Assembly: GCA_035504415.1 (NCBI GenBank)
Contig: DATJRY010000017.1
Coordinates: 1-64,000 of the forward strand
From: Candidatus Sulfotelmatobacter sp.
GTDB taxonomy: Bacteria; Vulcanimicrobiota; Vulcanimicrobiia; Vulcanimicrobiales; Vulcanimicrobiaceae
Reading direction: 5' to 3'
Length of the DNA: 64,000 nucleotides
Part shown: piece after piece, positions 1 through 9,513 of the stretch
Position numbering within the stretch: position 1 is the stretch's first letter
Layout of the letters: the number at the start of each line of letters is the position of its first letter
Made by a program: the position numbers and the translations under genes
The notes under the pieces: generated by a model
Seen by the model: only the letters and a program-made list of their open reading frames with translations
Told to the model about the DNA's origin: nothing
Database searches by the model: none

Positions 1-2375
1 CGACCGTCGTGGACGGCACCGCGGTGCAGCGCGTGTTCTCCTCGCAGAACGGGCGCCCCGGCGTGACGCTGCTGGTGCAGAAGGCGACGCAAGCCAGTGA
101 GGTGACCGTCGCCGACGAGGTGCTCAAAGCGATCCCCTCGCTGAAAGCGCAGTTTCCCGGCGTCGACTTCCAAGTCGCGCACGTGCAGGCGACCTACACC
201 GAGCAGCAAGTCGTCGGCGTCGAGCACACGCTGATCGAGGGGATCATCCTCACCGGGATCGTGATGCTGTTCTTCTTGGGATCGTGGCGCAACGCGATCG
301 TCGTGATGATCGCGATCCCGTCCTCGCTGCTGGTCACGCTGGCGGCGATGAAGCTGGCCCACTTCACGCTCGACACCGTCTCGCTGCTGGCGATGACGCT
401 GATCATCGGCATCCTGGTCGACGACTCGATCGTCGTGCTCGAGAACGTCGAGCGGCACTTCGAGAACGGCGAGGCGCCGGCGGTCGCGGCGGTCACCGGA
501 CGCAGCGAGATCGGCGTCGCCGCGATCGTCATCACGCTGGTCGACGTCGTCGTCTTCCTGCCGATCTCGTTCCTGCCGGGCGCCGTCGGGCTGTTCTTGC
601 GCGAGTTCGGCCTGGTCGTGACCGTCGCGACGCTGACCTCGCTGTTCGTGTCGTTCACCGTCACGCCGACGCTGGCCGGCCGCTGGGCGCTGCTCTCGCG
701 CTGGCGCCCGTGGGGGATCATCGAAGCCTTCACCGACCGCTTCGAGCGCGCGCGCTCGTGGTACGTCGACCGCGCGCTGCGCTGGGGACTGCGCAACGGC
801 CGCCTGGTGGTGCTCGCCTCGGGCCTCTCGCTGGTGCTCGCGCTGGTGCTGATCCCGCTGGGCATCGTGGGCTTCGAGTACATTCCGCCCGTCGATCGCG
901 GCGAGCTGTACCTCACCCTCAACTGGCCGGCCGGGACGCCGCTGCAGACGACGCGCGCCGGAATGCTGCAGGTCGAGAAGTACGTCGACTCGATTCCCGA
1001 CATGCAAGCCGAGGCGTCGATGGCCGGCGCCTACATGGGCCAGCTGAGCGGCTACATCGACAACGGCGCGGTCGCGCAGATCCACATCTTCCTCAAGGAC
1101 AATCGTGCGCACCCCACCGCCTACTGGGTCACCGACGTGCAGCAGCACGCGCGGCGGCTGGCGCCGGGCGCCGACGCCGTCGCGGTCCCCGCCACCGACA
1201 CGTCAGGCGGCAACAGTCAGCCGATCGACGAGGTCGTCTCGGCCGTCAACGGCGAGCCCGAAGCCGCCGCGAAGCAAGTCTATGCCGCGCTCAAGGCGAC
1301 GTCGGGCGCGATCGACGTGACGACCTCCGACCCCGGCGACGCGCCGCAGGTCGAGGTGCAGTTCAACCGCGATCGCGCGCGCGCGCTCGACGCCAGCGTC
1401 GGCACCGCCTCCACGGCGATCGAGGCGGCGTTCGGCGGCGACCTCGCGACCCAGTTCACCGGCCCCGATGGCCTCAAGGACGTGCTGGTCACCTATCCGA
1501 TCACCGCGCAGGACTCGCTGGGCGCGATCGAGGCGATCCCGGTGCGGGCCAGCAACGGTGACATCATCCACGTCGGCGACATCGCGCACCTGGTGCAGGC
1601 GCCGGCGCCGCCGATGATCATGCGCATCAATCGCCAGAACGTCGTCTACGTCGGCGCCAACCTCGCGCCGGGCGCGATCCTCTCCAACGTCCAGCGTGAC
1701 TTCGCCAAGCGGCTGGCCAAGTTGAACCTGCCCAAGACGGTGACGGTCGCGGCCGCTTCCGGCGGCAACGAGGCCTCGGTCAGCAACACGGTGACCGGCA
1801 TGAGCATCGCGCTGCTGCTCTCGATCTTGCTGGTCTACCTGTTGATGGTCGCACTCTACAACAGCTACCGCACGCCGTTCATCATCATGTTCGCCGTCCC
1901 GGTCGCCGCGGTCGGCGCGCTCGGCTCGCTGGCGCTCACCCACCAGACGCTCAACCTGTTCTCGCTGATCGGGACGGTCCTGCTGATCGGCCTGGTGACG
2001 AAGAACGGCATCCTGCTGGTCGACTTCGCCAACCATCGCATGCGCGAAGGGCTCGACCGCGTGCGCGCCATGCGCGAGGCGGCGCGCGAGCGGTTCCGGC
2101 CGATCATGATGACGACCGTCGCGATGGTGGCGGGCATGATCCCGCTCGCGCTCGCGCTCGACCCGGGCTCGCAAGCGGCGCGCTCACTCGGCACCGTCGT
2201 GATCGGCGGTCTGATCAGCTCGCTGCTGCTCACGCTGCTGCTGGTCCCGGTCGTCTACGTCGCGGTCGCACCGCGCCGCGCGCCGCTGCCGCCGGGCGAC
2301 GGCGACGGCCGCCGTACCCGGGCCGAAGAAGAGCCGACGCTGTTCGACGCCCCCACCCGAATCGCGCGCTCGTAG
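1..2375 (+). CDS. RND efflux transporter permease, 5' truncated by window edge
   Basis: Inner-membrane proton-driven exporter of the AcrB/HAE1 family, which works with a periplasmic adaptor and an outer-membrane channel. The reading frame is already open at base 3, and the first residues lie in the porter domain, so roughly the first 240 residues of a protein of about 1,030 are missing. A membrane block (TM2-6) follows, containing the TM4 motif GILVDDSIVVLEN with its paired aspartates. The second porter half follows, then a terminal block with LVTKNGILLVDFAN and RFRPIMMTTVAM. TM7 is a normal single span of about 24 residues (around base 800-880), unlike the second RND gene in this window. The stop is TAG at 2373. 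Substrate cannot be judged. Confidence 0.93.
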   Translation, partial: TVVDGTAVQRVFSSQNGRPGVTLLVQKATQASEVTVADEVLKAIPSLKAQFPGVDFQVAHVQATYTEQQVVGVEHTLIEGIILTGIVMLFFLGSWRNAIVVMIAIPSSLLVTLAAMKLAHFTLDTVSLLAMTLIIGILVDDSIVVLENVERHFENGEAPAVAAVTGRSEIGVAAIVITLVDVVVFLPISFLPGAVGLFLREFGLVVTVATLTSLFVSFTVTPTLAGRWALLSRWRPWGIIEAFTDRFERARSWYVDRALRWGLRNGRLVVLASGLSLVLALVLIPLGIVGFEYIPPVDRGELYLTLNWPAGTPLQTTRAGMLQVEKYVDSIPDMQAEASMAGAYMGQLSGYIDNGAVAQIHIFLKDNRAHPTAYWVTDVQQHARRLAPGADAVAVPATDTSGGNSQPIDEVVSAVNGEPEAAAKQVYAALKATSGAIDVTTSDPGDAPQVEVQFNRDRARALDASVGTASTAIEAAFGGDLATQFTGPDGLKDVLVTYPITAQDSLGAIEAIPVRASNGDIIHVGDIAHLVQAPAPPMIMRINRQNVVYVGANLAPGAILSNVQRDFAKRLAKLNLPKTVTVAAASGGNEASVSNTVTGMSIALLLSILLVYLLMVALYNSYRTPFIIMFAVPVAAVGALGSLALTHQTLNLFSLIGTVLLIGLVTKNGILLVDFANHRMREGLDRVRAMREAARERFRPIMMTTVAMVAGMIPLALALDPGSQAARSLGTVVIGGLISSLLLTLLLVPVVYVAVAPRRAPLPPGDGDGRRTRAEEEPTLFDAPTRIARS

Positions 2376-2386
2376 CCTCATAAATA

Positions 2387-2428
2387 TATATCAGAACCGT
2401 AGTCACGTTAAGGCGTATCTGATATAGT
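2387..2428 (+). promoter_or_regulatory. AT-rich inverted repeat and likely leaderless promoter
   Basis: An AT-rich island in GC-rich DNA. A 9-bp inverted repeat, TATATCAGA (2387-2395) and TCTGATATA (2418-2426), is separated by 22 bp. The right arm overlaps a good -10 hexamer, TATAGT (2423-2428). The downstream ATG is at 2435, about where transcription would start, so the mRNA is probably leaderless. The layout suggests an autorepressor operator for the winged-helix gene that follows. This is inferred from layout only. Confidence 0.5.
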
Positions 2429-2434
2429 TCGTGT

Positions 2435-2779
2435 ATGCGCGGCGCTGGTCGGACGCCGAAGTACCTCTTTGGATCGCGAACCCGCGAGCGGTTCTTGCGC
2501 CTCATCGGCCTGCTCGAACAGACCTATCCGGTGCAGGCTGCGAAGCTCTTGGGCGAGCCGCTCCTCTCCGTGCAACGCGTCGCGGCCGACTTCGAGCGCG
2601 ACGGGATCCTCGCCTCACGGCTGATGGGCCGCACGCGCGTCTACGAGCTGAACAAACGGTACCAGCACTACGCGACCTTGCACGATCTGCTCGCCCGGAT
2701 GGGCCAAGCCGACACCGAGCTCGTCGATGCGGTCAGCGCGACTCGCCAACGTCCTCGGCGCGCCGGGAAGGCGGTTTGA
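2435..2779 (+). CDS. small winged-helix DNA-binding protein, antitoxin-like
   Basis: A 114-residue protein. Residues about 12-75 look like a MarR/ArsR-type winged helix: a conserved SRTRERFLRLIGLL helix, a recognition-like stretch with LLSVQRVAADFE, then a wing GILASRLMGRTRVYELN. It ends 2 bp before a broken nucleotidyltransferase reading frame. A small HTH protein directly upstream of a nucleotidyltransferase is the layout of AbiE-like and related toxin-antitoxin loci, so I read it as the surviving regulator/antitoxin half. The start is ATG at 2435, with no Shine-Dalgarno but a well-placed -10, as expected of a leaderless mRNA. Exact family is unknown to me. Confidence 0.6.
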   Translation: MRGAGRTPKYLFGSRTRERFLRLIGLLEQTYPVQAAKLLGEPLLSVQRVAADFERDGILASRLMGRTRVYELNKRYQHYATLHDLLARMGQADTELVDAVSATRQRPRRAGKAV

Positions 2780-2781
2780 GG

Positions 2782-3141
2782 GTGGCCGACCGCCCGCGCT
2801 TCGCGCTCGATGCGACGCTCGTGGACGTCGCCTTCGCCGTGTCGACGGCGCTGCTCGACGCCGGCGAAAACGTCGTCCTGTGCGGCGGCAGCGCGGCAAC
2901 GTTCTATCGGTGCTCGCTCGGACGTGATCCGCGACGCACTCGCGTCGCTCGACTTCACGCGACAACCGGAAGGCCTCTACGCACATCCGCATCCGCGCCG
3001 TCGCGGCTGCGCGCGCCGGCGACTTCGATCGTGCCGCTTTCGCGACGTGGGTCACGCAGCGCGGGGAGGCCGGGCTACACACTCGCACGGCGCGACGCGA
3101 TCGTGGGCGCCATCCTCGGGCGGCCTTCGGCTCCGCGCTGA
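2782..3141 (+). pseudogene. nucleotidyltransferase remnant (frameshifts and internal deletions)
   Basis: From GTG 2782 the frame reads VADRPRFALDATLVDVAFAV and reaches VVLCGGSAATFY (ending about 2907), the typical start of AbiEii/MNT-like nucleotidyltransferases. The metal-binding D-x-D stretch that should follow is absent. Sense resumes in a second frame (about 2912-2990: SDVIRDALASLDFTRQPEG) and then in a third (about 2982-3100: AVAAARAGDFDRAAFATWV), which resembles a C-terminal helix of the same family. I infer at least two indels, with loss of the catalytic core. Three consecutive family-like segments in three frames argue for decay rather than a start error. Sequencing error could explain a frame change but not the missing catalytic block. 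Confidence 0.6.
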
Positions 3142-3152
3142 TCGGGTCGCGT

Positions 3153-4898
3153 TCAGCCGCAGCCGCAGCCGCCGCGGCGACCGGGGCGGGGGGCGAAGCC
3201 AGTGGTTTGCGGGGCGGTGGCGGCGTCGTAGACTTGGCGGCCCGACGAGTACGTCGCCAGGATGCGGCTGGCCATGATCTCCTCGGGCGGGACGCGCATC
3301 CAGTCGCGGTCGAGCACCGTGAAGTCGGCGTATTTGCCGACCGAGAGCGAGCCGATCTCGTGTTCGAGGAAGGCGGCGTGCGCCGCCCAGATCGTCATCG
3401 ACGCCAGTGCTTCGGGGCGGGTCATGCGCTGCGCCGGATACCAGCCGCCGGGGGGCTGATTCGCCTCGTCCTGGCGCGCGATCGCGGCGTGGAAGGTGCG
3501 GCGCGTGTCGACGACCTCGACCGGCGCGTCGGTGCCGTTGGCGATGATCACGCCCGTGGCGAGCAGCGAACGCCAGGCGTACGCGCCGCGCACGCGATCG
3601 GGGCCCAGGCGTTCCTGCGCCCAGCCCATGTCGCTGATCTGATGCGTCGTCTGCATCGACGGCAGGATGCCCAGCTGCGCGAAGCGCGGGATGTCCTCGG
3701 GCGCCAGCACCTGCGCGTGCTCGATCCGGAAGCGGTGGTCGTGGGTCGGGACGTCGCGCAGCGCCGCGGCGTAGGCGTCGAGCACGTTGCGGTTGGCGCG
3801 GTCGCCGATCGCGTGCGTGCACACCTGAAAGCCGGCGCGCAACGCCGCGTGCGCGACCTGGTCGATCCGTTCGGGCGGGGTGAGGATCAGCCCGCGATTG
3901 GTCGGGTCGTCGCTGTACGGCGCCAGCAACGCCGCGCCGCGCGAGCCGAGCGCGCCGTCGGCGTAGAGCTTGATCGCGCGCACGGCGAAGCGTCCGTCGG
4001 CGGTCAGGTGCTGCGGGCCGGCCGCCAGGCGCCGTTGCAGCAGCGCGTCGTCGCTGCCGGCGATCATCGCGTGGATGCGCATCGTCAGCGCATTCTCGCT
4101 GCGCAGCGCGTCGTAAGCGTCGAAGCCGTGCTGGTCGACGCCGGGCTCGCCGATCGAGGTCAACCCCCAGCGGTGGCACTCGGCTTGCGCGGCGCGCGCG
4201 GCGCGTTGCAGCTGCGCGGGCGTCGGCGGCGGCACGACGTGTTGGATCAGGTCCTTGGCGTTGTCGACGAACACGCCGGTCGGCGCGCCGCTCGCGTCGC
4301 GCAGGACGCGGCCGCCCGGCGGATCGGGCGTGCGTGCATCGACGCCGGCCAGACGCATCGCCGCCGCATTCGCCAACAGCGCGTGACCGTCGACGCGCAC
4401 CAGCACGACGGGCCGATCCGGCAACGCCGCGCTGAGCAGCTCATGGGTCGGAAAGGCTTGTCCCGGCCACAGATTCTGGTCCCAACCCGCACCGAGGATC
4501 CAGCGGTCGGGCGAGGTCGCGGCGAACGCGACGGTGCGCCGCACGACCTCCTCGTAGGTGGCGACGTGGTGCAGGTCGATCTCTTGCAGTACGGCCCCGA
4601 CGGCCAGGAAGTGCAAGTGCGCATCGATCAGGCCCGGGAGCACCGTGGCGTCACCCAGGTCGAGCGTGCGCGTCCGCCTGCCCTGCCAGGCGCGCGCGCC
4701 GTCGGCGTCGCCGACGTACACGATCCGTTCGCCGCGCACCGCGAACGCGGTCGCGCGCGGGAGCTCCGGATCGACGGTGTGGATGGTGCGCGCGGTGACG
4801 ATGAGGTCGGCGTCCCCCGCCGCCGCGACAGAGCCGGTCGGCCGAGAGACCCCGGCGGCGGTGGCGGCGAGACCGGCGAGCAGCGTGGAACGTCGCAT
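3153..4898 (-). CDS. secreted amidohydrolase (YtcJ-like)
   Basis: A 581-residue metal-dependent amidohydrolase, probably acting on an amide or formamide. Start ATG at 4898 gives a short N-terminal signal-like segment ([16 protein letters not shown]), so it is probably exported. Metal-ligand motifs of the superfamily are in order: IDAHLHF, then [24 protein letters not shown] and NGTDAPVE. The protein ends in a Cys/Gly tail (GGCGCG), which is odd for this family. The frame stays open upstream to 5099, but the signal sequence and an AAAGG-like site before 4898 favour this start. It is divergent from a small secreted gene. Substrate is unknown. Confidence 0.85.
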   Translation of the reverse strand: MRRSTLLAGLAATAAGVSRPTGSVAAAGDADLIVTARTIHTVDPELPRATAFAVRGERIVYVGDADGARAWQGRRTRTLDLGDATVLPGLIDAHLHFLAVGAVLQEIDLHHVATYEEVVRRTVAFAATSPDRWILGAGWDQNLWPGQAFPTHELLSAALPDRPVVLVRVDGHALLANAAAMRLAGVDARTPDPPGGRVLRDASGAPTGVFVDNAKDLIQHVVPPPTPAQLQRAARAAQAECHRWGLTSIGEPGVDQHGFDAYDALRSENALTMRIHAMIAGSDDALLQRRLAAGPQHLTADGRFAVRAIKLYADGALGSRGAALLAPYSDDPTNRGLILTPPERIDQVAHAALRAGFQVCTHAIGDRANRNVLDAYAAALRDVPTHDHRFRIEHAQVLAPEDIPRFAQLGILPSMQTTHQISDMGWAQERLGPDRVRGAYAWRSLLATGVIIANGTDAPVEVVDTRRTFHAAIARQDEANQPPGGWYPAQRMTRPEALASMTIWAAHAAFLEHEIGSLSVGKYADFTVLDRDWMRVPPEEIMASRILATYSSGRQVYDAATAPQTTGFAPRPGRRGGCGCG

Positions 4899-4947
4899 AG
4901 GGCCGCCTTTCGGGGTAGACTGTCGGTAGCTCATGCCGAGGATACCG

Positions 4948-5271
4948 ATGCGGTCGCTGCTCGTGCTCGCGCTGCTCGTGCCGGCGAGCCCGGCGGGCGC
5001 GCAAGACGCCGCCCACGTCAACCCGGTCGCTTCGAGCGGCCTGGTGACGTTCAGCGTCCCACGCTCGTTGGCGGCGTTCACCGTCCAGCGCCAGGTCACG
5101 CCCGACGAAGGGCCCCCGCGGCCGCAGTGGGGCTCCCCCGGCTACCCCGTCCCACCGGCTTTCTACCCGCTGGCCGTTCCCAACCAGGCTCGCGGACCGC
5201 TCCGGTTCGAGCCGCACATCGTCCCCGGACCGGGGCTCGTCCCGCAGACGGTCCGCCCGCCGCAGCAGTAG
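4948..5271 (+). CDS. small secreted proline-rich protein, unknown
   Basis: A 107-residue protein. It begins with a clear signal peptide (MRSLLVLALLVPASPAGA, cleavage near AQD) and continues as a short Pro-rich mature region with no domain I recognise. An in-frame ATG lies at 4933, but GAGG at 4938-4941 is spaced six bases before ATG 4948, so the later start is preferred. It sits between the divergent amidohydrolase and the CoA transferase. The proline-rich tail could span the envelope or simply be disordered. Confidence 0.55.
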   Translation: MRSLLVLALLVPASPAGAQDAAHVNPVASSGLVTFSVPRSLAAFTVQRQVTPDEGPPRPQWGSPGYPVPPAFYPLAVPNQARGPLRFEPHIVPGPGLVPQTVRPPQQ

Positions 5272-5315
5272 CCCGCGCGCAGGGGATCGCCGGCGGGGAC
5301 GGCGAGAGTGACCGC

Positions 5316-6560
5316 ATGGCGGCGAACGGCAGCGGCCCGCTCAGCGGCGTGCGCGTCCTCGATTGCGCGACGATGATCGCGGCCCCGACGACCGGCGCGA
5401 TGCTGGCCGACTTCGGCGCGGAGGTGATCAAGCTCGAACGGCCGGGCAGCGGCGACCATTCGCGGCGCTACGGCGCGCAGCGCGACGGCGTGGGCTTGTA
5501 TTGGAAGTCGCTCGGGCGCAACAAGCGCAGCGTCGCGCTCGACCTGCACGACGCGCAGGCGCAACGGCTCTTGCTGCGCTGGCTGCCGAGCTTCGACGTC
5601 CTGCTCGAGAACTTTCGCCCCGGCACCCTCGAACGCTGGAACCTCGGTCCGGAGCGGCTGCTCGAGCTGGCGCCGCACCTGATCGTCCTGCGCATGACGG
5701 CGTTCGGCCAAGACGGTCCGTATCGCGATCGCGCGGGGTTCGGGACGCTGGCCGAGGCGATGACCGGCCTCGCGTCGGTGACCGGCTGGGAGGATCGGCC
5801 GCCGCTCTTGCCGCCGGTGCCGCTGGCCGACGTCATGGCGGGCCAAGCCGCGACCGCGGCCGTCTGCGCCGCCTACGTGCGGCGGCTGAAGACCGGCGCC
5901 GGCGAGATCATCGACTTCGCGATCTACGAGGCGATCATGAAGCTGGTCGAGTCGCAGCTGATCGAGTACGCCGCCAACGGAACGCTGCACGCGCGCTTGG
6001 GCAACCGGATGGAAGACACCGCGCCGCGCGGGGCGTATCGCTGTGCCGACGGCGCGTGGGTCGCGCTCTCCGGCAGCACGCAGGAGGTCGCGGAGCGCGT
6101 GCTGCGCACCATCGGCGGCGACGAGCTGGTCGCCGATGCACGCTTTCGCACCAATCTCGACCGGGTCGCGCACGGTGAGGAGCTCGACGCGCTCTTGGCC
6201 GGGTTCTGCGCGGCGCACGCGCGCGACGAGGCGATCGCGCGGTTCACGGCCGCCGGCTGCGCGGTCGGACCGCTCGAAACCATCGACTCCGTCTTCGCCA
6301 ATCCCCAGATCGCCGCGCGCGGGTCGTTGATCGAGGTCGCCGACCCGGACCTCGGCACGGTCACGATGGCCAACGCCTTCCCGCGCTTCGCGCGCGCCGG
6401 CACGGTCGAGCCGACGCCCGCGCCGAGCGTGGTCGGCGCCGACACGGTCGAGGTGCTGGGCCGTGAGCTCGGCCTCTCGGAGGCGGAGCTCGACGAGCTG
6501 GCCGCGCGCGGCGCGATCGACGACCCGCGCTACCGGGATCGCGCAACGTCGAGGACGTAA
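5316..6560 (+). CDS. CaiB/BaiF-type (class III) CoA transferase
   Basis: A 414-residue class III CoA transferase that moves CoA between carboxylic acids. The N-terminus has the family pattern GVRVLDCATMIAAPTTGAML followed by DFGAEVIKLERPG. Further family features are LRMTAFGQDGPYRDRAGFGT and LADVMAG, whose Asp (about residue 172) aligns with the catalytic Asp of formyl-CoA transferase. The start is ATG 5316; the open frame extends far upstream as antisense of the amidohydrolase and should not be included. It leads a same-strand run with a TRAP transporter and a hydroxyacid dehydrogenase, so it probably activates or recycles CoA for an imported organic acid. Confidence 0.88.
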   Translation: MAANGSGPLSGVRVLDCATMIAAPTTGAMLADFGAEVIKLERPGSGDHSRRYGAQRDGVGLYWKSLGRNKRSVALDLHDAQAQRLLLRWLPSFDVLLENFRPGTLERWNLGPERLLELAPHLIVLRMTAFGQDGPYRDRAGFGTLAEAMTGLASVTGWEDRPPLLPPVPLADVMAGQAATAAVCAAYVRRLKTGAGEIIDFAIYEAIMKLVESQLIEYAANGTLHARLGNRMEDTAPRGAYRCADGAWVALSGSTQEVAERVLRTIGGDELVADARFRTNLDRVAHGEELDALLAGFCAAHARDEAIARFTAAGCAVGPLETIDSVFANPQIAARGSLIEVADPDLGTVTMANAFPRFARAGTVEPTPAPSVVGADTVEVLGRELGLSEAELDELAARGAIDDPRYRDRATSRT

Positions 6561-6605
6561 GGGAAAGGGCCATCGTCGCGTGCCGTTTTCCGAGGAGGAA
6601 GTTTT

Positions 6606-7616
6606 ATGCCCGTGACCCGCCAGCAATTCGTCGGAAGTTCCTTGGCGACGCTCGCCTCGATCGGCATCATCGTGCCGGCACGCGCAGCCGACCAGTTCAG
6701 TTGGAAGTACGGCAACGATCTGCCCGCCGATCATCCCACCAACCTGCGCTCGAACGAGGCCTTCGCCCGGATCGCCAAACGGACCGGCGGGCAAGTGCAG
6801 ATCAAGGGGTTCCCGGTCAGCGTGCTCGGCAGCGATCCGTCGATGCTTGCCTCGCTGCGCAGCGGCGCGATCGAGATGCTTGCGTTGCCGGGCGCCTTCC
6901 TCAACTCGGTCGTGCCGCTGGCCTCGATCGAGAACCTCGCCTACGCGTTCCCGAACCGCGAGACGGTCTTCCGCGCGATGGACGGCGACCTCGGTGCGGT
7001 GATCCGCGACGCGATCCGGGCCGCGAACATCGTGGTGTTCGACAAGATCTGGGAGAACGGGTTCCGCGACATCACCACCTCGAGCCGGGTGGTGCGCACC
7101 GCCGCCGATCTGCAGGGACTGAAGATACGCGTCTCGCCGGGCAAGATTCGGATCGACACGTTCGAGTCACTCGGCGCCTCGCCGACCCCGATCGCGCTCA
7201 GCGAGCTCTACACCTCGCTGCAGACGCACGTCGTGGACGCGCAGGAGAATCCGCTGGTCCTGATCGAGCAGCAGAAGTTCTACGAGGTCCAAAAGTACGT
7301 CGCCCTCTCCGAGCACATCTGGTCGGGGTACTGGACGCTGGTCAATCAGGACGTCTGGAACAAGATGCCCAAGAACCTGCAGGACATCGTGCAAGCGGAG
7401 CTCGCGACCTCGACGATCCAAGCGCGGGCGGACACGCAGAAGCTCAGCGAAACCGCGGCCGCCAACCTCAAGGCCAAGGGGATGGTCTTCAACGCCGTCG
7501 ACAAGCAGAGCTTCAAAGCCAAGCTGAGCGCCGCCAATTACTACAAGCGCTGGAAAGCGGAGTTCGGCGACAAGGCGTGGGCGGCGCTCGAGAAATACGC
7601 CAACAAGCTGGCGTGA
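6606..7616 (+). CDS. dctP: TRAP transporter substrate-binding protein (DctP family)
   Basis: A 336-residue periplasmic solute receptor for a TRAP-type, ion-driven uptake system. The signal peptide ends near VPARA. DctP features are visible: FPVSVLGSDPSMLASLRSGAIEML, an ENGFRDITTSSR segment, and LQGLKIRVSPG followed by LYTSLQTHVVDAQENP, which carries the conserved carboxylate-binding region. A strong Shine-Dalgarno (GAGGAAG, 6593-6599) precedes ATG 6606. The fused membrane subunit starts 4 bp after the stop, so the two are cotranscribed. The ligand is probably an organic acid, judging from family and neighbours. Confidence 0.93.
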   Translation: MPVTRQQFVGSSLATLASIGIIVPARAADQFSWKYGNDLPADHPTNLRSNEAFARIAKRTGGQVQIKGFPVSVLGSDPSMLASLRSGAIEMLALPGAFLNSVVPLASIENLAYAFPNRETVFRAMDGDLGAVIRDAIRAANIVVFDKIWENGFRDITTSSRVVRTAADLQGLKIRVSPGKIRIDTFESLGASPTPIALSELYTSLQTHVVDAQENPLVLIEQQKFYEVQKYVALSEHIWSGYWTLVNQDVWNKMPKNLQDIVQAELATSTIQARADTQKLSETAAANLKAKGMVFNAVDKQSFKAKLSAANYYKRWKAEFGDKAWAALEKYANKLA

Positions 7617-7620
7617 TCGC

Positions 7621-9513
7621 ATGGCCATAGCCGAGAGCATCATCGAGGCCGAGGTCGGCGTCCCACGGTTCGTCTTCCGGCGAGCCTGGGCCGCCGCGAT
7701 CGATCGCGCCATCGGCGCCGTCGTCGAGCCGATCGCGGCGGCCCTGGTCGTGATCGAAGTGATCATCCTGGCGGCCGGGGTCTTCACCCGCTACGTCATG
7801 GTGCGCCCGCTCGTCTGGAGCGACGAGCTCGCGACCATCTTGTTCCTGTGGCTGGCGATGCTCGGCGCGGTGATCGCGTACCGGCGCGGCGAGCACATCC
7901 GGCTCTCGGTGGTCTTGCGGCGCGCGTCGCCGCACGTGCGTGACGTGCTCGAGACGATCTCGTCGGTGGTCACCGCGCTGTTCGTCATCGAGCTGATGCC
8001 GGCCAGCGTGACGTTCTTCAAACAGGAGGAGATCGATCTCACGCCCGCGCTGAGCATCCCGCAATCGTACGTCGTGCTCGCGATCATCGTCGGCTTGGCG
8101 CTGATCCTGGTGCTGGCGCTGCTGCGTCTGTCCGAGGGGAGTCCGGGCGTCGTCGCCGGCGTCGTCGCCGCCGCGGTCGTGATCAGCGTGCTGACGTGGA
8201 TCGGGCGCGGCGCGTTCGCCGGCTTGGGCAACTTCAACCTGGTCATTTTCTTCGTCGTGATGGTCGGAGCGTTCATCACGATCGGCGTTCCGATCGCGTT
8301 CGCGTTCGGAGTCGCCACGCTCAGCTATCTGGCGATCGTGACGACCGTGCCGCTGAACACCGTCGTCGGCCGCATGGACGAAGGCATCTCGAACCTGGTC
8401 CTGCTGGCGATCCCGCTGTTCATCTTCCTGGGACTCTTGATGGATTGCGCCGGCATCGCGCGGCGGCTGGTCGAGGCGCTGGCCAGCGTCGTCGGCCACT
8501 TGCGCGGCGGCCTCTCGATCGTGCTGGTCGCGGCGATGTACCTCGTCTCCGGCATCAGCGGCTCGAAGATCGCCGACATGGCCGCGGTCGCCCCGGTGCT
8601 GTTTCCGGACATGGAGCGGCGCGGCCAGAAGCGCACCTCGATGACCGCGCTGCTGGCGGCCTCAGGCGCGATGGCCGATACGATTCCGCCCAGCCTGGTG
8701 CTGATCATCATCGGCTCGGTGACCGGCATCTCGATCGCCGCGCTGTTCACCGCCGGCCTCTTGCCGGCGTTCGTGTGCGCGGTCCTGCTGGTGATCGTCG
8801 CGCTGTGGGACGCCAAGCGCGAGAACGCGACGCTCTCGAAGGCCGCCTCGCTCCGTACCATCGCGAAGGCGTTCCTGGTCGCGCTGCCGGGGCTGGTGCT
8901 GCCGCTCTTGATCCGCTACTTCGTGGTGGCCGGCATCGCGACCGCGACCGAGGTCAGCGTCGTCGGCGTGATCTACACGATCGTCGTCGGGGTCGTGATC
9001 TACCGCGAGTTCGACTGGCGGCGCTTCTATCCGATCCTCATCGACACGGTCGCGCTGGCCGGCGCGATCCTGCTCATCATCGCCACCGCGACGGCGATGG
9101 GCTGGGCGCTCACGCAGTCGGGCTTCGCGCAGCAGCTGGCCGATCTGTTGGCGCACGCGCCGGGCGGCAAGATCGGCATCATGCTGGCCTCGGTCGTGTT
9201 CTGGATCATCATCGGCTCCGTGCTCGAGGGCATCCCGTCCGTCGTGCTGTTCGCCCCGCTGCTGTTCCCGGTCGCGAAGGCGGCCGGGATCAACGAGATC
9301 CACTACGCGATCGTCGCCGTGCTGGCGGGCGGCATCGGGCTGTTCTCGCCGCCGGTCGGGATCGGATTCTTCGGCGCCTGCGCGATCGGCAAGGCGGAGG
9401 CGGAGCACACGGTGCGGCCGCTCTTCCCGTACTTCGTCGCCCTGATCGTGGGCCTGCTGATCGTGGCCTTCGTGCCCTGGATCTCGCTCGGCTTCTTGCC
9501 CAAGACGCCGTGA
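7621..9513 (+). CDS. dctQM: TRAP transporter membrane protein, DctQ-DctM fusion
   Basis: A 630-residue fused small and large membrane subunit. Residues about 25-185 are the DctQ-like four-helix part (TRYVMVRPLVWSDELATILFLW is a DctQ signature region). From about residue 200 the DctM transporter domain begins (ITIGVPIAFAFG, LFIFLGLLMD, SGSKIADMAAVAPVL, ASGAMADTIPPSLVL, EGIPSVVLFAPLLFP, GLFSPPVGIGFF). Such fusions are known among TRAP systems. It lies 4 bp after dctP, and its TGA overlaps the GTG of the next gene by 4 bp, so transport and metabolism are tightly coupled. Confidence 0.94.
   Translation: MAIAESIIEAEVGVPRFVFRRAWAAAIDRAIGAVVEPIAAALVVIEVIILAAGVFTRYVMVRPLVWSDELATILFLWLAMLGAVIAYRRGEHIRLSVVLRRASPHVRDVLETISSVVTALFVIELMPASVTFFKQEEIDLTPALSIPQSYVVLAIIVGLALILVLALLRLSEGSPGVVAGVVAAAVVISVLTWIGRGAFAGLGNFNLVIFFVVMVGAFITIGVPIAFAFGVATLSYLAIVTTVPLNTVVGRMDEGISNLVLLAIPLFIFLGLLMDCAGIARRLVEALASVVGHLRGGLSIVLVAAMYLVSGISGSKIADMAAVAPVLFPDMERRGQKRTSMTALLAASGAMADTIPPSLVLIIIGSVTGISIAALFTAGLLPAFVCAVLLVIVALWDAKRENATLSKAASLRTIAKAFLVALPGLVLPLLIRYFVVAGIATATEVSVVGVIYTIVVGVVIYREFDWRRFYPILIDTVALAGAILLIIATATAMGWALTQSGFAQQLADLLAHAPGGKIGIMLASVVFWIIIGSVLEGIPSVVLFAPLLFPVAKAAGINEIHYAIVAVLAGGIGLFSPPVGIGFFGACAIGKAEAEHTVRPLFPYFVALIVGLLIVAFVPWISLGFLPKTP

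Noticed and set aside
3207-5315. N-terminal extension of the CoA transferase frame through the amidohydrolase gene
   Set aside because: The translation is antisense noise; the CaiB family begins right at ATG 5316.
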